In this document: piece after piece, positions 23,496-33,835 of the stretch
How the letters are laid out: every line of letters starts with the position of its first letter
Numbering within the stretch: position 1 is the stretch's first letter
Source: Staphylococcus aureus
GTDB taxonomy: Bacteria; Bacillota; Bacilli; Staphylococcales; Staphylococcaceae
DNA: 64,000 bases
Assembly (NCBI RefSeq): GCF_001027105.1
Contig: NZ_CP011526.1
Coordinates: forward strand, 1,302,001 to 1,366,000
Direction of reading: 5' to 3'
Notes under the pieces: generated by a model
Databases searched by the model: none
Seen by the model: the letters and a program-made list of their open reading frames with translations, nothing else
Told to the model about the DNA's origin: nothing
Made by a program: the position numbers and the translations under genes

Positions 23496-23524
23496 TTTAC
23501 AAAAATAAAGAATAATTCTATACT
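23496..23524 (+). promoter_or_regulatory. Promoter of hom-thrC-thrB
   Basis: TTTACA (23496-23501) and TATACT (23519-23524) are 17 bp apart, which puts the transcript start about 62 bp before hom. Confidence 0.6.
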
Positions 23525-23592
23525 ATACTATCATCTAGTGTTTTTCAATAATACATTTGTTTTTCTCAAAAGCACAAACGGAGGTACATAAA

Positions 23593-24873
23593 ATGAAAAA
23601 ATTAAATATAGCATTATTAGGATTAGGTACTGTCGGATCTGGTGTTGTTAAAATCATCGAAGAGAACCGACAGCAAATTCAAGATACATTAAATAAAGAT
23701 ATTGTCATAAAGCATATTCTTGTTCGAGATAAATCTAAAAAGAGACCGCTAAATATTAGCCAATATCATTTAACTGAAGATGTTAATGAAATTTTAAATG
23801 ATGATTCATTAGATATTATCGTTGAAGTCATGGGAGGAATTGAACCAACTGTAGATTGGTTAAGAACAGCACTTAAAAATAAAAAACATGTTATTACCGC
23901 AAATAAAGATTTATTAGCAGTACATCTTAAACTTTTAGAAGATTTAGCAGAAGAAAATGGTGTAGCTTTAAAGTTTGAAGCGAGTGTAGCAGGTGGTATT
24001 CCGATCGTAAATGCCATAAATAATGGTTTGAATGCGAATAATATTTCAAAATTTATGGGAATTTTAAATGGTACCTCTAATTTTATTTTATCTAAAATGA
24101 CTAAAGAGCAAACGACATTTGAGGAAGCACTTGATGAAGCGAAAAGACTTGGTTTTGCTGAAGCGGATCCAACTGATGATGTAGAAGGGGTAGATGCAGC
24201 GCGTAAAGTTGTCATTACATCATATTTATCATTTAACCAAGTCATTAAATTAAACGACGTTAAACGAAGAGGAATTAGTGGCGTAACTTTAACTGATATT
24301 AATGTAGCCGATCAACTGGGGTATAAAATTAAATTGATTGGTAAGGGAATATATGAAAATGGCAAAGTTAATGCATCGGTAGAACCAACGTTAATTGATA
24401 AAAAGCATCAATTAGCAGCTGTAGAGGATGAATATAACGCGATTTATGTTATTGGTGATGCCGTTGGTGACACGATGTTTTATGGAAAAGGAGCAGGCAG
24501 TTTAGCAACAGGTAGTGCCGTTGTCAGTGATTTATTGAATGTAGCATTATTCTTTGAATCAGATTTACACACATTGCCACCACATTTTGAATTAAAGACA
24601 GATAAAACACGGGAAATGATGGATTCAGATGCAGAAATTAATATTAAAGAAAAATCCAATTTCTTTGTAGTAGTGAATCATGTCAAAGGTTCAATTGAAA
24701 ATTTTGAAAATGAGTTAAAGGCAATATTACCATTTCACCGATCATTAAGAGTTGCAAATTACGATAATCAATCATATGCCGCTGTTATAGTTGGATTGGA
24801 ATCATCACCGGAAGAATTAATCACTAAGCATGGATACGAAGTTGACAAAGTATACCCAGTAGAAGGAGTTTAA
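23593..24873 (+). CDS. hom: Homoserine dehydrogenase
   Basis: It reduces aspartate semialdehyde to homoserine with NAD(P)H. The 426-residue protein has the Rossmann motif [12 protein letters not shown] (8-19), the ITANKDLLA segment, catalytic-region [14 protein letters not shown] and [11 protein letters not shown], and a C-terminal ACT domain for feedback by threonine. The ATG at 23593 lies after CGGAGGTAC. thrC follows 5 bp later, so hom-thrC-thrB form one operon. Confidence 0.97.
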   Translation: MKKLNIALLGLGTVGSGVVKIIEENRQQIQDTLNKDIVIKHILVRDKSKKRPLNISQYHLTEDVNEILNDDSLDIIVEVMGGIEPTVDWLRTALKNKKHVITANKDLLAVHLKLLEDLAEENGVALKFEASVAGGIPIVNAINNGLNANNISKFMGILNGTSNFILSKMTKEQTTFEEALDEAKRLGFAEADPTDDVEGVDAARKVVITSYLSFNQVIKLNDVKRRGISGVTLTDINVADQLGYKIKLIGKGIYENGKVNASVEPTLIDKKHQLAAVEDEYNAIYVIGDAVGDTMFYGKGAGSLATGSAVVSDLLNVALFFESDLHTLPPHFELKTDKTREMMDSDAEINIKEKSNFFVVVNHVKGSIENFENELKAILPFHRSLRVANYDNQSYAAVIVGLESSPEELITKHGYEVDKVYPVEGV

Positions 24874-24878
24874 TTATA

Positions 24879-25940
24879 ATGAGAAGATGGCAAGGATTAG
24901 TAGAAGAGTTTAAAGCACATTTACCAGTAAATGAAAATACACCAAAATTAACATTGAACGAGGGAAATACACCACTCATTCATTGTGAAAATATGTCTAA
25001 AATACTAGGCATAGATTTATATGTGAAGTATGAAGGTGCCAATCCGACAGGTTCATTTAAAGATCGCGGTATGGTAATGGCTGTGACAAAAGCAAAAGAG
25101 CAAGGTAAGAAAATTGTAATATGCGCTTCGACTGGAAATACATCAGCGTCTGCAGCAGCATATGCAGCGAGAGCAGGTTTAAAAGCTATCGTCGTAATAC
25201 CAGAAGGTAAAATTGCATTAGGTAAATTGTCGCAAGCAGTAATGTATGGTGCAGAAATCGTTTCTATTGAAGGAAACTTTGATGAAGCTTTAGAAATTGT
25301 AAAAGAAATTGCAAAAAGTGGCGAAATCGAGCTTGTAAACTCTGTCAATCCATTTAGAATCGAAGGACAAAAGACAGGCTCATTTGAAATTGTACAACAA
25401 TTAGACGGTGAAGCACCTGATATTTTAGCGATTCCTGTAGGTAATGCAGGTAATATTACTGCATATTGGAAAGGCTTTAAAGAATATCATGAAGCTAAAG
25501 GATCACAATTGCCGAAAATGTTTGGCTTCCAAGCTGAAGGCGCATCACCAATTGTTCAAAATAAAGTCATTAAAAATCCTGAAACGATTGCAACTGCTAT
25601 TCGAATTGGTAATCCTGCTAGTTGGGATAAGGCGACTAATGCTCTTAAAGAATCAAATGGATTAATAGATAGTGTTACTGATGATGAAATTCTAGAAGCA
25701 TATCAGTTAATGACAACTAAAGAAGGTGTCTTTAGTGAACCAGCGAGTAATGCTTCTATTGCAGGTTTAATTAAATTGCATAGACAAGGTAAATTACCTC
25801 AAGGTAAAAAAGTAGTTGCTATTTTAACTGGTAATGGATTAAAAGATCCTGATACTGCTATTTCACTACTAGATAATCCGATAAAGCCATTGCCAAATGA
25901 TAAAGATAGCATTATCGATTATATTAAAGGAGCTTTATAA
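24879..25940 (+). CDS. thrC: Threonine synthase
   Basis: This PLP enzyme turns O-phosphohomoserine into threonine, the last step of the pathway. The 353-residue protein has the PLP lysine K61 in PTGSFKDRG, a phosphate-binding glycine loop near [10 protein letters not shown] and an asparagine/serine set ([14 protein letters not shown]). AAGGAG lies ahead of ATG 24879. The gene ends one base before thrB starts. It is of the short, bacterial type I class. Confidence 0.97.
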
Positions 25941-25941
25941 C

Positions 25942-26856
25942 ATGTCGAATGTTTTGGAGTTAACAATTCCTGCATCAACAGCCAACCTTGGAGTTGGCTT
26001 TGATTCTATAGGTATGGCTTTAGATAAATTTTTGCATCTGTCTGTAAAGGAAACATCAGGGACAAAATGGGAATATATTTTCCATGATGATGCATCTAAG
26101 CAATTGCCTACTGACGAAACAAACTTTATTTATCATGTAGCACAACAAGTTGCTTCTAAATATAGTGTTGACTTGCCTAATTTATGTATCGAAATGAGAA
26201 GTGATATTCCATTGGCAAGAGGGTTAGGTTCGTCAGCTTCTGCTTTAGTAGGAGCTATATATATCGCAAATTATTTTGGTGATATCCAACTGTCTAAACA
26301 TGAGGTATTACAATTAGCGACTGAAATCGAAGGACATCCTGATAATGTTGCGCCGACCATTTATGGTGGTTTAATCGCTGGATATTATAATGATGTCTCG
26401 AAAGAAACGTCAGTTGCACATATCGACATACCAGACGTGGATGTGATTGTAACGATACCAACTTATGAACTAAAAACAGAAGCATCAAGACGTGCTTTAC
26501 CACAAAAATTAACACATAGTGAAGCGGTTAAAAGTAGTGCAATTAGTAATACAATGATTTGTGCATTAGCACAGCACAATTATGAATTAGCAGGTAAACT
26601 CATGCAACAAGATGGCTTTCATGAACCGTATCGTCAGCATTTAATTGCTGAATTTGATGAAGTGAAAACAATTGCTAGTCAACATAATGCCTATGCAACT
26701 GTAATTAGTGGTGCTGGACCAACTATTTTAATATTTAGTCGTAAAGAAAATAGTGGGGAATTGGTTCGCTCTTTAAATAGTCAGGTAGTATCATGCCATT
26801 CTGAATTGGTCGATATTAATATCAGTGGTGTTAAAGAACGAATTGTATACCAATAG
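25942..26856 (+). CDS. thrB: Homoserine kinase
   Basis: It phosphorylates homoserine and feeds ThrC. This is a GHMP-family kinase of 304 residues with the nucleotide loop [16 protein letters not shown] (about residues 91-106), the substrate loop [10 protein letters not shown] near the N terminus, and a C-terminal SGAGPTI motif. ATG 25942 is placed two bases after the thrC stop, with AAAGGAG inside the end of thrC, so expression is coupled. It is the last gene of the operon before a separate HAD gene. Confidence 0.97.
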
Positions 26857-26913
26857 ACGCTTTATATTGTAAAATAGTATTAAATGCAGAATAGAGAGGA
26901 GATTTAATGCGAT

Positions 26914-27717
26914 ATGACAAATTATAAAGTTGTCGTTTTAGATATGGATGACACATTGCTAAATTCAGATAATGTGATATCAGAAGAAACTGCAAATTAT
27001 TTAACAGCAATTCAAGATGAAGGTTATTATGTTGTTCTAGCATCTGGTAGACCTACTGAAGGTATGATTCCAACTGCTAGAGATTTAAAATTACCTGAAC
27101 ATCATAGCTATATTATTAGTTATAACGGTAGTAAAACGATTAACATGACTAATGAAGAAGTAGAAGTAAGTAAATCGATTGGTAAGCAAGATTTCGATGA
27201 AATTGTAGATTATTGTCGAGATAGAGGCTTTTTCGTTCTTACATATCATGATGGTCAAATTATTTACGACAGCGAACATGAGTATATGAATATTGAAGCA
27301 GAATTAACAGGTTTACCGATGAAACGTGTTGATGATATCAAAGCGTATATTCAAGGCGATGTACCCAAGGTCATGGGTGTAGATTATGTAGCGAATATTA
27401 CAGAAGCTAGAATTGATTTGAATGGTGTGTTCAATGATAATGTAGATGCTACGACAAGTAAGCCATTCTTCTTAGAATTTATGGCCAAAGACGTTTCAAA
27501 AGGTAATGCAATTAAAGCGTTATGTCACAAATTGGGATATTCGGTGGATCAAGTCATTGCTTTTGGTGATAGTATGAATGATAAATCAATGTTTGAAGTC
27601 GCAGGTCTAGCTATTGCTATGGGGAATGCATCAGATGAACTTAAGCAATATGCAAATGAAGTTACGTTGGATCATAATGAAAATGGTATTCCACATGCGC
27701 TCAAAAAATTGTTATAA
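26914..27717 (+). CDS. Cof-type HAD-superfamily phosphatase (267 aa)
   Basis: Haloacid dehalogenase-like hydrolase with motif I VVLDMDDTLL (D10 and D12), motif II SGR at about 47-49, motif III lysine region KGNAIKAL, and motif IV FGDSMNDKSMF. The Cof-type cap lies between motifs II and III. Members dephosphorylate sugar phosphates or nucleotides such as FMN; the substrate here cannot be read from sequence. GAGAGGAGAT lies before ATG 26914. A terminator follows. Confidence 0.88.
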   Translation: MTNYKVVVLDMDDTLLNSDNVISEETANYLTAIQDEGYYVVLASGRPTEGMIPTARDLKLPEHHSYIISYNGSKTINMTNEEVEVSKSIGKQDFDEIVDYCRDRGFFVLTYHDGQIIYDSEHEYMNIEAELTGLPMKRVDDIKAYIQGDVPKVMGVDYVANITEARIDLNGVFNDNVDATTSKPFFLEFMAKDVSKGNAIKALCHKLGYSVDQVIAFGDSMNDKSMFEVAGLAIAMGNASDELKQYANEVTLDHNENGIPHALKKLL

Positions 27718-27727
27718 ATTTTAAAAT

Positions 27728-27779
27728 AAGCCTTAACACATGATATTTGAATAAGATATCTTGTGGTTAAGGCTTTTTA
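27728..27779 (+). terminator. Terminator of the HAD gene
   Basis: AAGCCTTAACACA pairs with TGTGGTTAAGGCTT, followed by TTTTATTTTT. Confidence 0.85.
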
Positions 27780-27954
27780 TTTTTGTGAAAATGACTTCAG
27801 TTATACTATGGAGGATTTGAAATACATATTTTAGATTAGTAATGATATCAAACGAATAGAGTAAATGTATATTTTTTGAATAAATCAAGTATTAACTAGT
27901 CACGGAAGGTAGATAAATAAATTTGATCATTCTGAATAATAACGAATGCATTAA

Positions 27955-27997
27955 AAAATGCAGTGACAATCTAACATTAATTGTTAAAATCACTGCA
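27955..27997 (-). terminator. Terminator of the 28010 gene (minus strand)
   Basis: TGCAGTGACAAT / ATTG and TCACTGCA arms form a hairpin 13 bp past the stop, with a T run on the minus strand. Nothing else is seen from 27780 to 27954. Confidence 0.75.
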
Positions 27998-28009
27998 AGC
28001 ATCTTGATT

Positions 28010-28324
28010 TTATTTAGCTGTTTGTGTCCAGTCATGCTTACCTCTGAAACGTTTTACATGAGCATATATTTGGTCAGCAGTATAATCTAAATTTGTATAA
28101 ACTGTAATACTGAACGCTGATTGGTTTTCAGCAAATGATTCTTCGGAAAATAATTCCTTTAAGTGCATAAATAAATCATTCATTTGTTTATGGTTTAAAC
28201 CGGGATATTCCCTTAAAGTTCTCTTTAATAATTGTCCGTTCTTTTCTTCTAATGCTTGAACTACAATAACAAATCTTTCATCTTGCTTTAGTACATCATC
28301 AAATAAATTTGTTTGTCCAATCAT
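28010..28324 (-). CDS. Conserved hypothetical protein (104 aa)
   Basis: The soluble 104-residue protein begins MIGQTNLFDDVLKQDERFVI and has an alpha/beta pattern with no signal or membrane span. I do not recognise a family. A C-terminal RFRGKHDW stretch is basic and aromatic. ATG 28324 is preceded on the minus strand by AGGGGTGAAATTCA. It has its own terminator, so it is a single-gene unit. Confidence 0.7.
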   Translation of the reverse strand: MIGQTNLFDDVLKQDERFVIVVQALEEKNGQLLKRTLREYPGLNHKQMNDLFMHLKELFSEESFAENQSAFSITVYTNLDYTADQIYAHVKRFRGKHDWTQTAK

Positions 28325-28485
28325 TGAATTTCACCCCTGAAAAGTTATTGTTATCTATATTATACACGATATGCAAAATATCTAAAATAAAGAATGGTAA
28401 CATGGTAATAATAAAATATAAACAGAATACTAGTTAATACACTTTATACTAGAAAAAGATATTAAAGTATATCTGCTTTACACCA

Positions 28486-28528
28486 TTAAAAAGCGGCAAA
28501 TGCTATAGATAATCTAAAGCATCTGCCG
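28486..28528 (-). terminator. Terminator of the amino-acid permease (minus strand)
   Basis: CGGCAGATGCT / AGCATTTGCCG (minus reading) with a 13-base loop is followed by TTTTTAAT. Confidence 0.85.
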
Positions 28529-28541
28529 TATGAGAATTTAT

Positions 28542-29996
28542 TTATTTTTGATTGTCATAATCGTGTGGTTTTAAATTAATTGTTTCTAGCTTTACAAATT
28601 TTGTTTTGTGAATGATTTTATGAATAAAGTAAATCAACGCTAGAATGATTAAAGGTAAAAAGTTTTTAAAAGCATTTAACCATTGATCTTTTAAAATATA
28701 TTCAACTGAGCCACCAAATAGCAAGAATAATAGTGTAGTGATGACAATGATTGGTCCTAATGGATAAAAAGGTGCTTTATATGGTAGGACCTTATTAGGG
28801 TCTTGACCTTGTTTTTTAATAGCTTGTCGCAATCGTATTTGTGACCAAATGCTTGATCCCCAAACAACTATAATCATTGAACCAATAATTTCAAGTAAAT
28901 TAAAAACGGCATTTGAATTAAAGTTTGCATAAATAATAACAATAACAACGACTGCATAAGTAGTTAATAATGCTCTTAAAGGTAACTTAGTTGTCTTGTT
29001 TAATTTACTTAAAAATTGGGGTGCTTTTTTGTCTGAACTTAAGGAATACAACATTCTGCCTGTTGTATAAACACCTGAATTTGCAGCGGATAATAATGAA
29101 GTTAAAATAACCGCGTTGATTACTGATGCTGCAAAGGCTATGCCTACTCTATCGAATACAATTGTAAATGGGCTTTGACTTATTGAACTACTTGCTCTTA
29201 ATAATGATGGATCTGTGTACGGAATAATTGCACCAATTACTGCAATTGATAAGACATAGAATAAAAGAATACGCCAAAATACTTGTTTAATTGCCTTAGG
29301 CATAGACTTTTTAGGGTCATCTGATTCACCAGCAGTTACTGCTACTACTTCTGTACCACCAACCGAAAATCCGGCGACTAATAATACGCCTAAGAAACCA
29401 GAGATACCACCAACAAACGGTGCTTGGCCTTTTGTATAGTTTTCAAATCCATATGTATGACCACCTAAGATACCGAAAATCATTAAAAAGCCAAAAATAA
29501 CGAATACGATAATTGTTAACACTTTAATCAATGATAACCAAAACTCAGTTTCTCCAAATGATTTTACAGAAAAAATGTTTAATAATAGTAAAATTGTAAT
29601 AAAGATTAAGCTCCAAGTAATGGGGTGGAAAAATTTAAATGTGTCCCAGAAATAAAGCACATTTGACGCTACTATGACATCAACACTTGTAACTAATGAC
29701 CACAATGCCCAATACAACCATCCCATGGTAAAGCCAAGAGATGAGTCAATAAAGCGTGTTGAATAAGAGCTGAATGAACCTGATACTGGATAAAATGTTG
29801 CCAACTCTCCAATTGATGACATTAAGAAATATAGCATGACACCAATAACAAGATAAGCGAGTATAGCGCCTCCAGGACCAGCTTGAGAAATGATATTACC
29901 AGTAGCTACAAATAGACCAGTCCCAATTGCACCACCTATAGCAATCATGGAAATGTGTCTTGAGTTAAGACTACGGTTCATTTTATTATCTTCCAT
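28542..29996 (-). CDS. Amino-acid permease, LysP-like (APC family)
   Basis: The 484-residue transporter has 12 predicted spans. It starts with the APC signature SMIAIGGAIGTGLFVATGN in span 1 and has SFGETEFWLSLIKV between spans 5 and 6. The overall pattern is closest to lysine-specific permeases of the amino-acid transporter family, but the substrate cannot be fixed by eye. ATG 29996 follows GGGAGACTAAAT on the minus strand. It is divergent from katA. Confidence 0.85.
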   Translation of the reverse strand: MEDNKMNRSLNSRHISMIAIGGAIGTGLFVATGNIISQAGPGGAILAYLVIGVMLYFLMSSIGELATFYPVSGSFSSYSTRFIDSSLGFTMGWLYWALWSLVTSVDVIVASNVLYFWDTFKFFHPITWSLIFITILLLLNIFSVKSFGETEFWLSLIKVLTIIVFVIFGFLMIFGILGGHTYGFENYTKGQAPFVGGISGFLGVLLVAGFSVGGTEVVAVTAGESDDPKKSMPKAIKQVFWRILLFYVLSIAVIGAIIPYTDPSLLRASSSISQSPFTIVFDRVGIAFAASVINAVILTSLLSAANSGVYTTGRMLYSLSSDKKAPQFLSKLNKTTKLPLRALLTTYAVVVIVIIYANFNSNAVFNLLEIIGSMIIVVWGSSIWSQIRLRQAIKKQGQDPNKVLPYKAPFYPLGPIIVITTLLFLLFGGSVEYILKDQWLNAFKNFLPLIILALIYFIHKIIHKTKFVKLETINLKPHDYDNQK

Positions 29997-30167
29997 ATTT
30001 AGTCTCCCATCTATTTAAATATACCCATTATTGTAAGCTTTTTAAGTGTACTATTCAATAACTATTTAGTACTGTAAAGCGAAAAAATTAAAATTTTCTG
30101 ATTTTTTAATCATCTTGAGCATGTTTAATTGTAATTTTGATGGGGTTAAATTATAATATGTATTAAA

Positions 30168-30182
30168 TTATAATTATTATAA
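30168..30182 (+). promoter_or_regulatory. PerR box of katA
   Basis: TTATAATTATTATAA is a perfect match to the Per box TTATAATNATTATAA. It lies 18 bp before the katA start codon and ends next to the ribosome site. PerR with Mn or Fe would repress katA until peroxide oxidises it. A second, partial copy lies at about 30148-30160. Confidence 0.9.
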
Positions 30183-30199
30183 ATTGTGGAGGGATGACT

Positions 30200-31717
30200 A
30201 TGTCACAACAAGACAAAAAGTTAACTGGTGTTTTTGGGCATCCAGTATCAGACCGAGAAAATAGTATGACAGCAGGGCCTAGGGGACCTCTTTTAATGCA
30301 AGATATTTACTTTTTAGAGCAAATGTCTCAATTTGATAGAGAAGTAATACCAGAACGTCGAATGCATGCCAAAGGTTCTGGTGCATTTGGGACATTTACT
30401 GTAACTAAAGATATAACAAAATATACGAATGCTAAAATATTCTCTGAAATAGGTAAGCAAACCGAAATGTTTGCCCGTTTCTCTACTGTAGCAGGAGAAC
30501 GTGGTGCTGCTGATGCGGAGCGTGACATTCGAGGATTTGCGTTAAAGTTCTACACTGAAGAAGGGAACTGGGATTTAGTAGGGAATAACACACCAGTATT
30601 CTTCTTTAGAGATCCAAAGTTATTTGTTAGTTTAAATCGTGCGGTGAAACGAGATCCTAGAACAAATATGAGAGATGCACAAAATAACTGGGATTTCTGG
30701 ACGGGTCTTCCAGAAGCATTGCACCAAGTAACGATCTTAATGTCAGATAGAGGGATTCCTAAAGATTTACGTCATATGCATGGGTTCGGTTCTCACACAT
30801 ACTCTATGTATAATGATTCTGGTGAACGTGTTTGGGTTAAATTCCATTTTAGAACGCAACAAGGTATTGAAAACTTAACTGATGAAGAAGCTGCTGAAAT
30901 TATAGCTACAGATCGTGATTCATCTCAACGCGATTTATTCGAAGCCATTGAAAAAGGTGATTATCCAAAATGGACAATGTATATTCAAGTAATGACTGAG
31001 GAACAAGCTAAAAACCATAAAGATAATCCATTTGATTTAACAAAAGTATGGTATCACGATGAGTATCCTCTAATTGAAGTTGGAGAGTTTGAATTAAATA
31101 GAAATCCAGATAATTACTTTATGGATGTTGAACAAGCTGCGTTTGCACCAACTAATATTATTCCAGGATTAGATTTTTCTCCAGACAAAATGCTGCAAGG
31201 GCGTTTATTCTCATATGGCGATGCGCAAAGATATCGATTAGGAGTTAATCATTGGCAGATTCCTGTAAACCAACCTAAAGGTGTTGGTATTGAAAATATT
31301 TGTCCTTTTAGTAGAGATGGTCAAATGCGCGTAGTTGACAATAACCAAGGTGGAGGAACACATTATTATCCAAATAACCATGGTAAATTTGATTCTCAAC
31401 CTGAATATAAAAAGCCACCATTCCCAACTGATGGATACGGCTATGAATATAATCAACGTCAAGATGATGATAATTATTTTGAACAACCAGGTAAATTGTT
31501 TAGATTACAATCAGAGGACGCTAAAGAAAGAATTTTTACAAATACAGCAAATGCAATGGAAGGCGTAACGGATGATGTTAAACGACGTCATATTCGTCAT
31601 TGTTACAAAGCTGACCCAGAATATGGTAAAGGTGTTGCAAAAGCATTAGGTATTGATATAAATTCTATTGATCTTGAAACTGAAAATGATGAAACATACG
31701 AAAACTTTGAAAAATAA
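30200..31717 (+). CDS. katA: Catalase (haem, monofunctional)
   Basis: It converts hydrogen peroxide to water and oxygen. The 505-residue clade 3 catalase shows H56 in RRMHAKG, N129 in [11 protein letters not shown] and the proximal haem ligand Y339 in [10 protein letters not shown]. The ATG at 30200 is 6 bases after GGAGGG; the ATG at 30194 touches that site and is not used. Control by PerR is supported by the perfect operator just upstream. Adjacent rpmG and Zur-controlled rpsN genes place it in a metal and stress-responsive neighbourhood. Confidence 0.98.
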   Translation: MSQQDKKLTGVFGHPVSDRENSMTAGPRGPLLMQDIYFLEQMSQFDREVIPERRMHAKGSGAFGTFTVTKDITKYTNAKIFSEIGKQTEMFARFSTVAGERGAADAERDIRGFALKFYTEEGNWDLVGNNTPVFFFRDPKLFVSLNRAVKRDPRTNMRDAQNNWDFWTGLPEALHQVTILMSDRGIPKDLRHMHGFGSHTYSMYNDSGERVWVKFHFRTQQGIENLTDEEAAEIIATDRDSSQRDLFEAIEKGDYPKWTMYIQVMTEEQAKNHKDNPFDLTKVWYHDEYPLIEVGEFELNRNPDNYFMDVEQAAFAPTNIIPGLDFSPDKMLQGRLFSYGDAQRYRLGVNHWQIPVNQPKGVGIENICPFSRDGQMRVVDNNQGGGTHYYPNNHGKFDSQPEYKKPPFPTDGYGYEYNQRQDDDNYFEQPGKLFRLQSEDAKERIFTNTANAMEGVTDDVKRRHIRHCYKADPEYGKGVAKALGIDINSIDLETENDETYENFEK

Positions 31718-31807
31718 ATTTGATATGTAGTTTCTATATTGCGTAGTTGAGCAGTTTATGATATCATAATAAATCGTAAAGATTCCTAACAAGAGAGGGT
31801 GTTTAAC

Positions 31808-31957
31808 GTGCGCGTAAACGTAACATTAGCATGCACAGAATGTGGCGATCGTAACTATATCACTACTAAAAATAAACGTAATAATCCTGAGCGTATTGAA
31901 ATGAAAAAATATTGCCCAAGATTAAACAAATATACGTTACATCGTGAAACTAAGTAA
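31808..31957 (+). CDS. rpmG: 50S ribosomal protein L33
   Basis: The 49-residue L33 starts at GTG 31808 after GAGAGGGTG. It contains one Cys pair (ACTECGD) and, in place of the second pair, CPRL. It is thus a form that keeps only three of the four zinc-ligand cysteines. Bacteria with several L33 paralogues swap them with zinc supply. Its neighbour is a zinc-free S14 under a Zur box, so a similar logic may apply. The region upstream carries only a weak Zur-like stretch (AATCGTAAAGATT). Confidence 0.93.
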
Positions 31958-31989
31958 TTCTTATCATTCAAATACGACGATTTGAAAAT

Positions 31990-32028
31990 AAAGCGGGCTT
32001 ACCTATTATATTGGGGAGCTCGCTTTTT
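31990..32028 (+). terminator. Terminator of rpmG
   Basis: AAAGCGGGCT pairs with AGCTCGCTTT (G-T included) and TTTT follows. From 32029 to 32366 no gene is visible. Confidence 0.8.
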
Positions 32029-32366
32029 TATGAAATTTTTGTGAAGAGTGATTAATGGATTGAGTTTCATCGGTAGAACAATATATGATTATATTAGTTG
32101 TTACTTTATTAAAATTTGAGAATATTTATAGAAGGAAATAGATTACTGATTTTATAAAGTCACTTTGTTAGCGAATGCTTGAAAGAGTATTTAATATAGT
32201 AGAATTTAAAATTTCAAAGCGGAATTTAATAAGTACGAAGTAATTCTGGGTATGTTTTATAAATGTTCGATAATACACTTTAATCTTAAATATGATGGTT
32301 TAGAAAATGATTTAACAAAGAAATGAAACTTTACTGTTGAATTATGTGAGGATTGTGTTATTATAT

Positions 32367-32387
32367 AAATCGTAATAATTACGATTT
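32367..32387 (+). promoter_or_regulatory. Zur box of rpsN
   Basis: TCGTAATAATTACGA (32370-32384) is a perfect palindrome matching the Zur consensus TCGTAATNATTACGA; AAA and TTT extend the symmetry on both sides. It overlaps the likely promoter and lies 24 bp before rpsN. Zinc-loaded Zur would switch off this alternative S14. Confidence 0.88.
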
Positions 32388-32410
32388 GATAAAAAGTGAG
32401 GTAACTATAT

Positions 32411-32680
32411 ATGGCTAAGAAATCTAAAATAGCAAAAGAGAGAAAAAGAGAAGAGTTAGTAAATAAATATTACGAATTACGTAAAGAGTTAAAAGCAAAA
32501 GGTGATTACGAAGCGTTAAGAAAATTACCAAGAGATTCATCACCTACACGTTTAACTAGAAGATGTAAAGTAACTGGAAGACCTAGAGGTGTATTACGTA
32601 AATTTGAAATGTCTCGTATTGCGTTTAGAGAACATGCGCACAAAGGACAAATTCCAGGTGTTAAAAAATCAAGTTGGTAA
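32411..32680 (+). CDS. rpsN: 30S ribosomal protein S14, zinc-independent paralogue
   Basis: The 89-residue S14 lacks the CxxC-x(n)-CxxC zinc motif of the main S14 (it has a single C in [11 protein letters not shown]). This is the C-minus form that replaces the zinc-containing one during zinc starvation and so frees zinc. AAAGTGAGG precedes ATG 32411. The Zur operator immediately upstream supports this role. A terminator follows at 32750. Confidence 0.95.
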
Positions 32681-32749
32681 AATCAAATTTCGTACTTTAG
32701 CCCATTTACAATATCAATAAAACAATGTACAGTATATACGAATGCTATA

Positions 32750-32793
32750 AACTGAATGTTTTCTCATATTAATAAGGAAACATTCGGTTTTTA
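32750..32793 (+). terminator. Terminator of rpsN
   Basis: AACTGAATGTTTTC pairs with GGAAACATTCGGTT and TTTAATTT follows. Confidence 0.8.
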
Positions 32794-32836
32794 ATTTGCA
32801 TTTAAAAATAATTAGTTTTTAAAGGGGCTATTTAAA

Positions 32837-33814
32837 GTGAAAATATTTGATTACGAAGATATTCAATTAATACCTAATAAATGCATAGTTGAAAGTAGGT
32901 CTGAATGTGATACAACTATCCAATTTGGTCCGAAAAAATTCAAGCTACCTGTAGTTCCTGCAAATATGCAAACAGTTATGAATGAGAAATTAGCGAAATG
33001 GTTTGCTGAAAATGATTACTTTTATATCATGCATCGTTTTGATGAAGAAGCAAGAATACCTTTTATAAAACATATGCAAAATTCAGGCTTATTTGCATCT
33101 ATTTCAGTTGGTGTAAAGAAAGCGGAATTTGATTTTATTGAAAAGTTAGCTCAAGAAAAATTAATCCCCGAATATATTACAATAGATATTGCGCATGGTC
33201 ACTCAGATTCAGTGATAAACATGATTAAACATATAAAAACCCATATACCTGATAGTTTTGTTATTGCTGGTAATGTTGGTACGCCAGAAGGTGTTAGAGA
33301 ATTAGAAAATGCTGGTGCTGATGCTACCAAAGTCGGTATAGGTCCTGGTAGAGTTTGTATTACAAAGATTAAAACAGGTTTTGGTACTGGTGGTTGGCAG
33401 TTAGCGGCATTAAACATATGTAGTAAAGCAGCTCGTAAACCTTTGATTGCCGATGGTGGTATAAGAACGCATGGCGACATTGCTAAATCAATTAGATTTG
33501 GTGCATCAATGGTCATGATTGGTTCATTATTTGCGGCACACGAAGAATCACCTGGTGAAACTGTAGAACTTGATGGTAAACAGTATAAAGAATATTTTGG
33601 TAGTGCATCTGAATTTCAAAAAGGCGAACATAAAAATGTAGAAGGTAAAAAAATGTTTGTAGAACATAAGGGTTCATTAATGGATACCTTAAAAGAAATG
33701 CAACAAGATTTACAAAGCTCAATTTCATATGCCGGTGGAAAAGACTTGAAATCATTACGTACTGTAGATTATGTTATTGTTAGAAACTCTATTTTCAACG
33801 GTGATAGAGATTAA
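32837..33814 (+). CDS. guaC: GMP reductase
   Basis: It reduces GMP to IMP with NADPH, linking guanine and adenine nucleotide pools. The 325-residue TIM barrel of the IMPDH/GMPR family has the catalytic loop [15 protein letters not shown] with C174, a phosphate-binding [11 protein letters not shown] and a [11 protein letters not shown] segment. GTG 32837 follows AAAGGGGC, the only site of suitable spacing. It is followed 21 bp later by the CAP-domain gene; no clear terminator separates them. Confidence 0.95.
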   Translation: MKIFDYEDIQLIPNKCIVESRSECDTTIQFGPKKFKLPVVPANMQTVMNEKLAKWFAENDYFYIMHRFDEEARIPFIKHMQNSGLFASISVGVKKAEFDFIEKLAQEKLIPEYITIDIAHGHSDSVINMIKHIKTHIPDSFVIAGNVGTPEGVRELENAGADATKVGIGPGRVCITKIKTGFGTGGWQLAALNICSKAARKPLIADGGIRTHGDIAKSIRFGASMVMIGSLFAAHEESPGETVELDGKQYKEYFGSASEFQKGEHKNVEGKKMFVEHKGSLMDTLKEMQQDLQSSISYAGGKDLKSLRTVDYVIVRNSIFNGDRD

Positions 33815-33835
33815 TATTTATAGTAGGTGATGTAA

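Noticed and set aside
23766..24245. Long minus-strand frame inside hom
   Set aside because: It is an antisense shadow of a firmly identified gene, rich in serine and without a ribosome site.
30060..30199. A lysine riboswitch upstream of the LysP-like permease
   Set aside because: The divergent gap to katA is about 200 bp and is taken up by the PerR site and promoters; I see no multi-helix riboswitch core.
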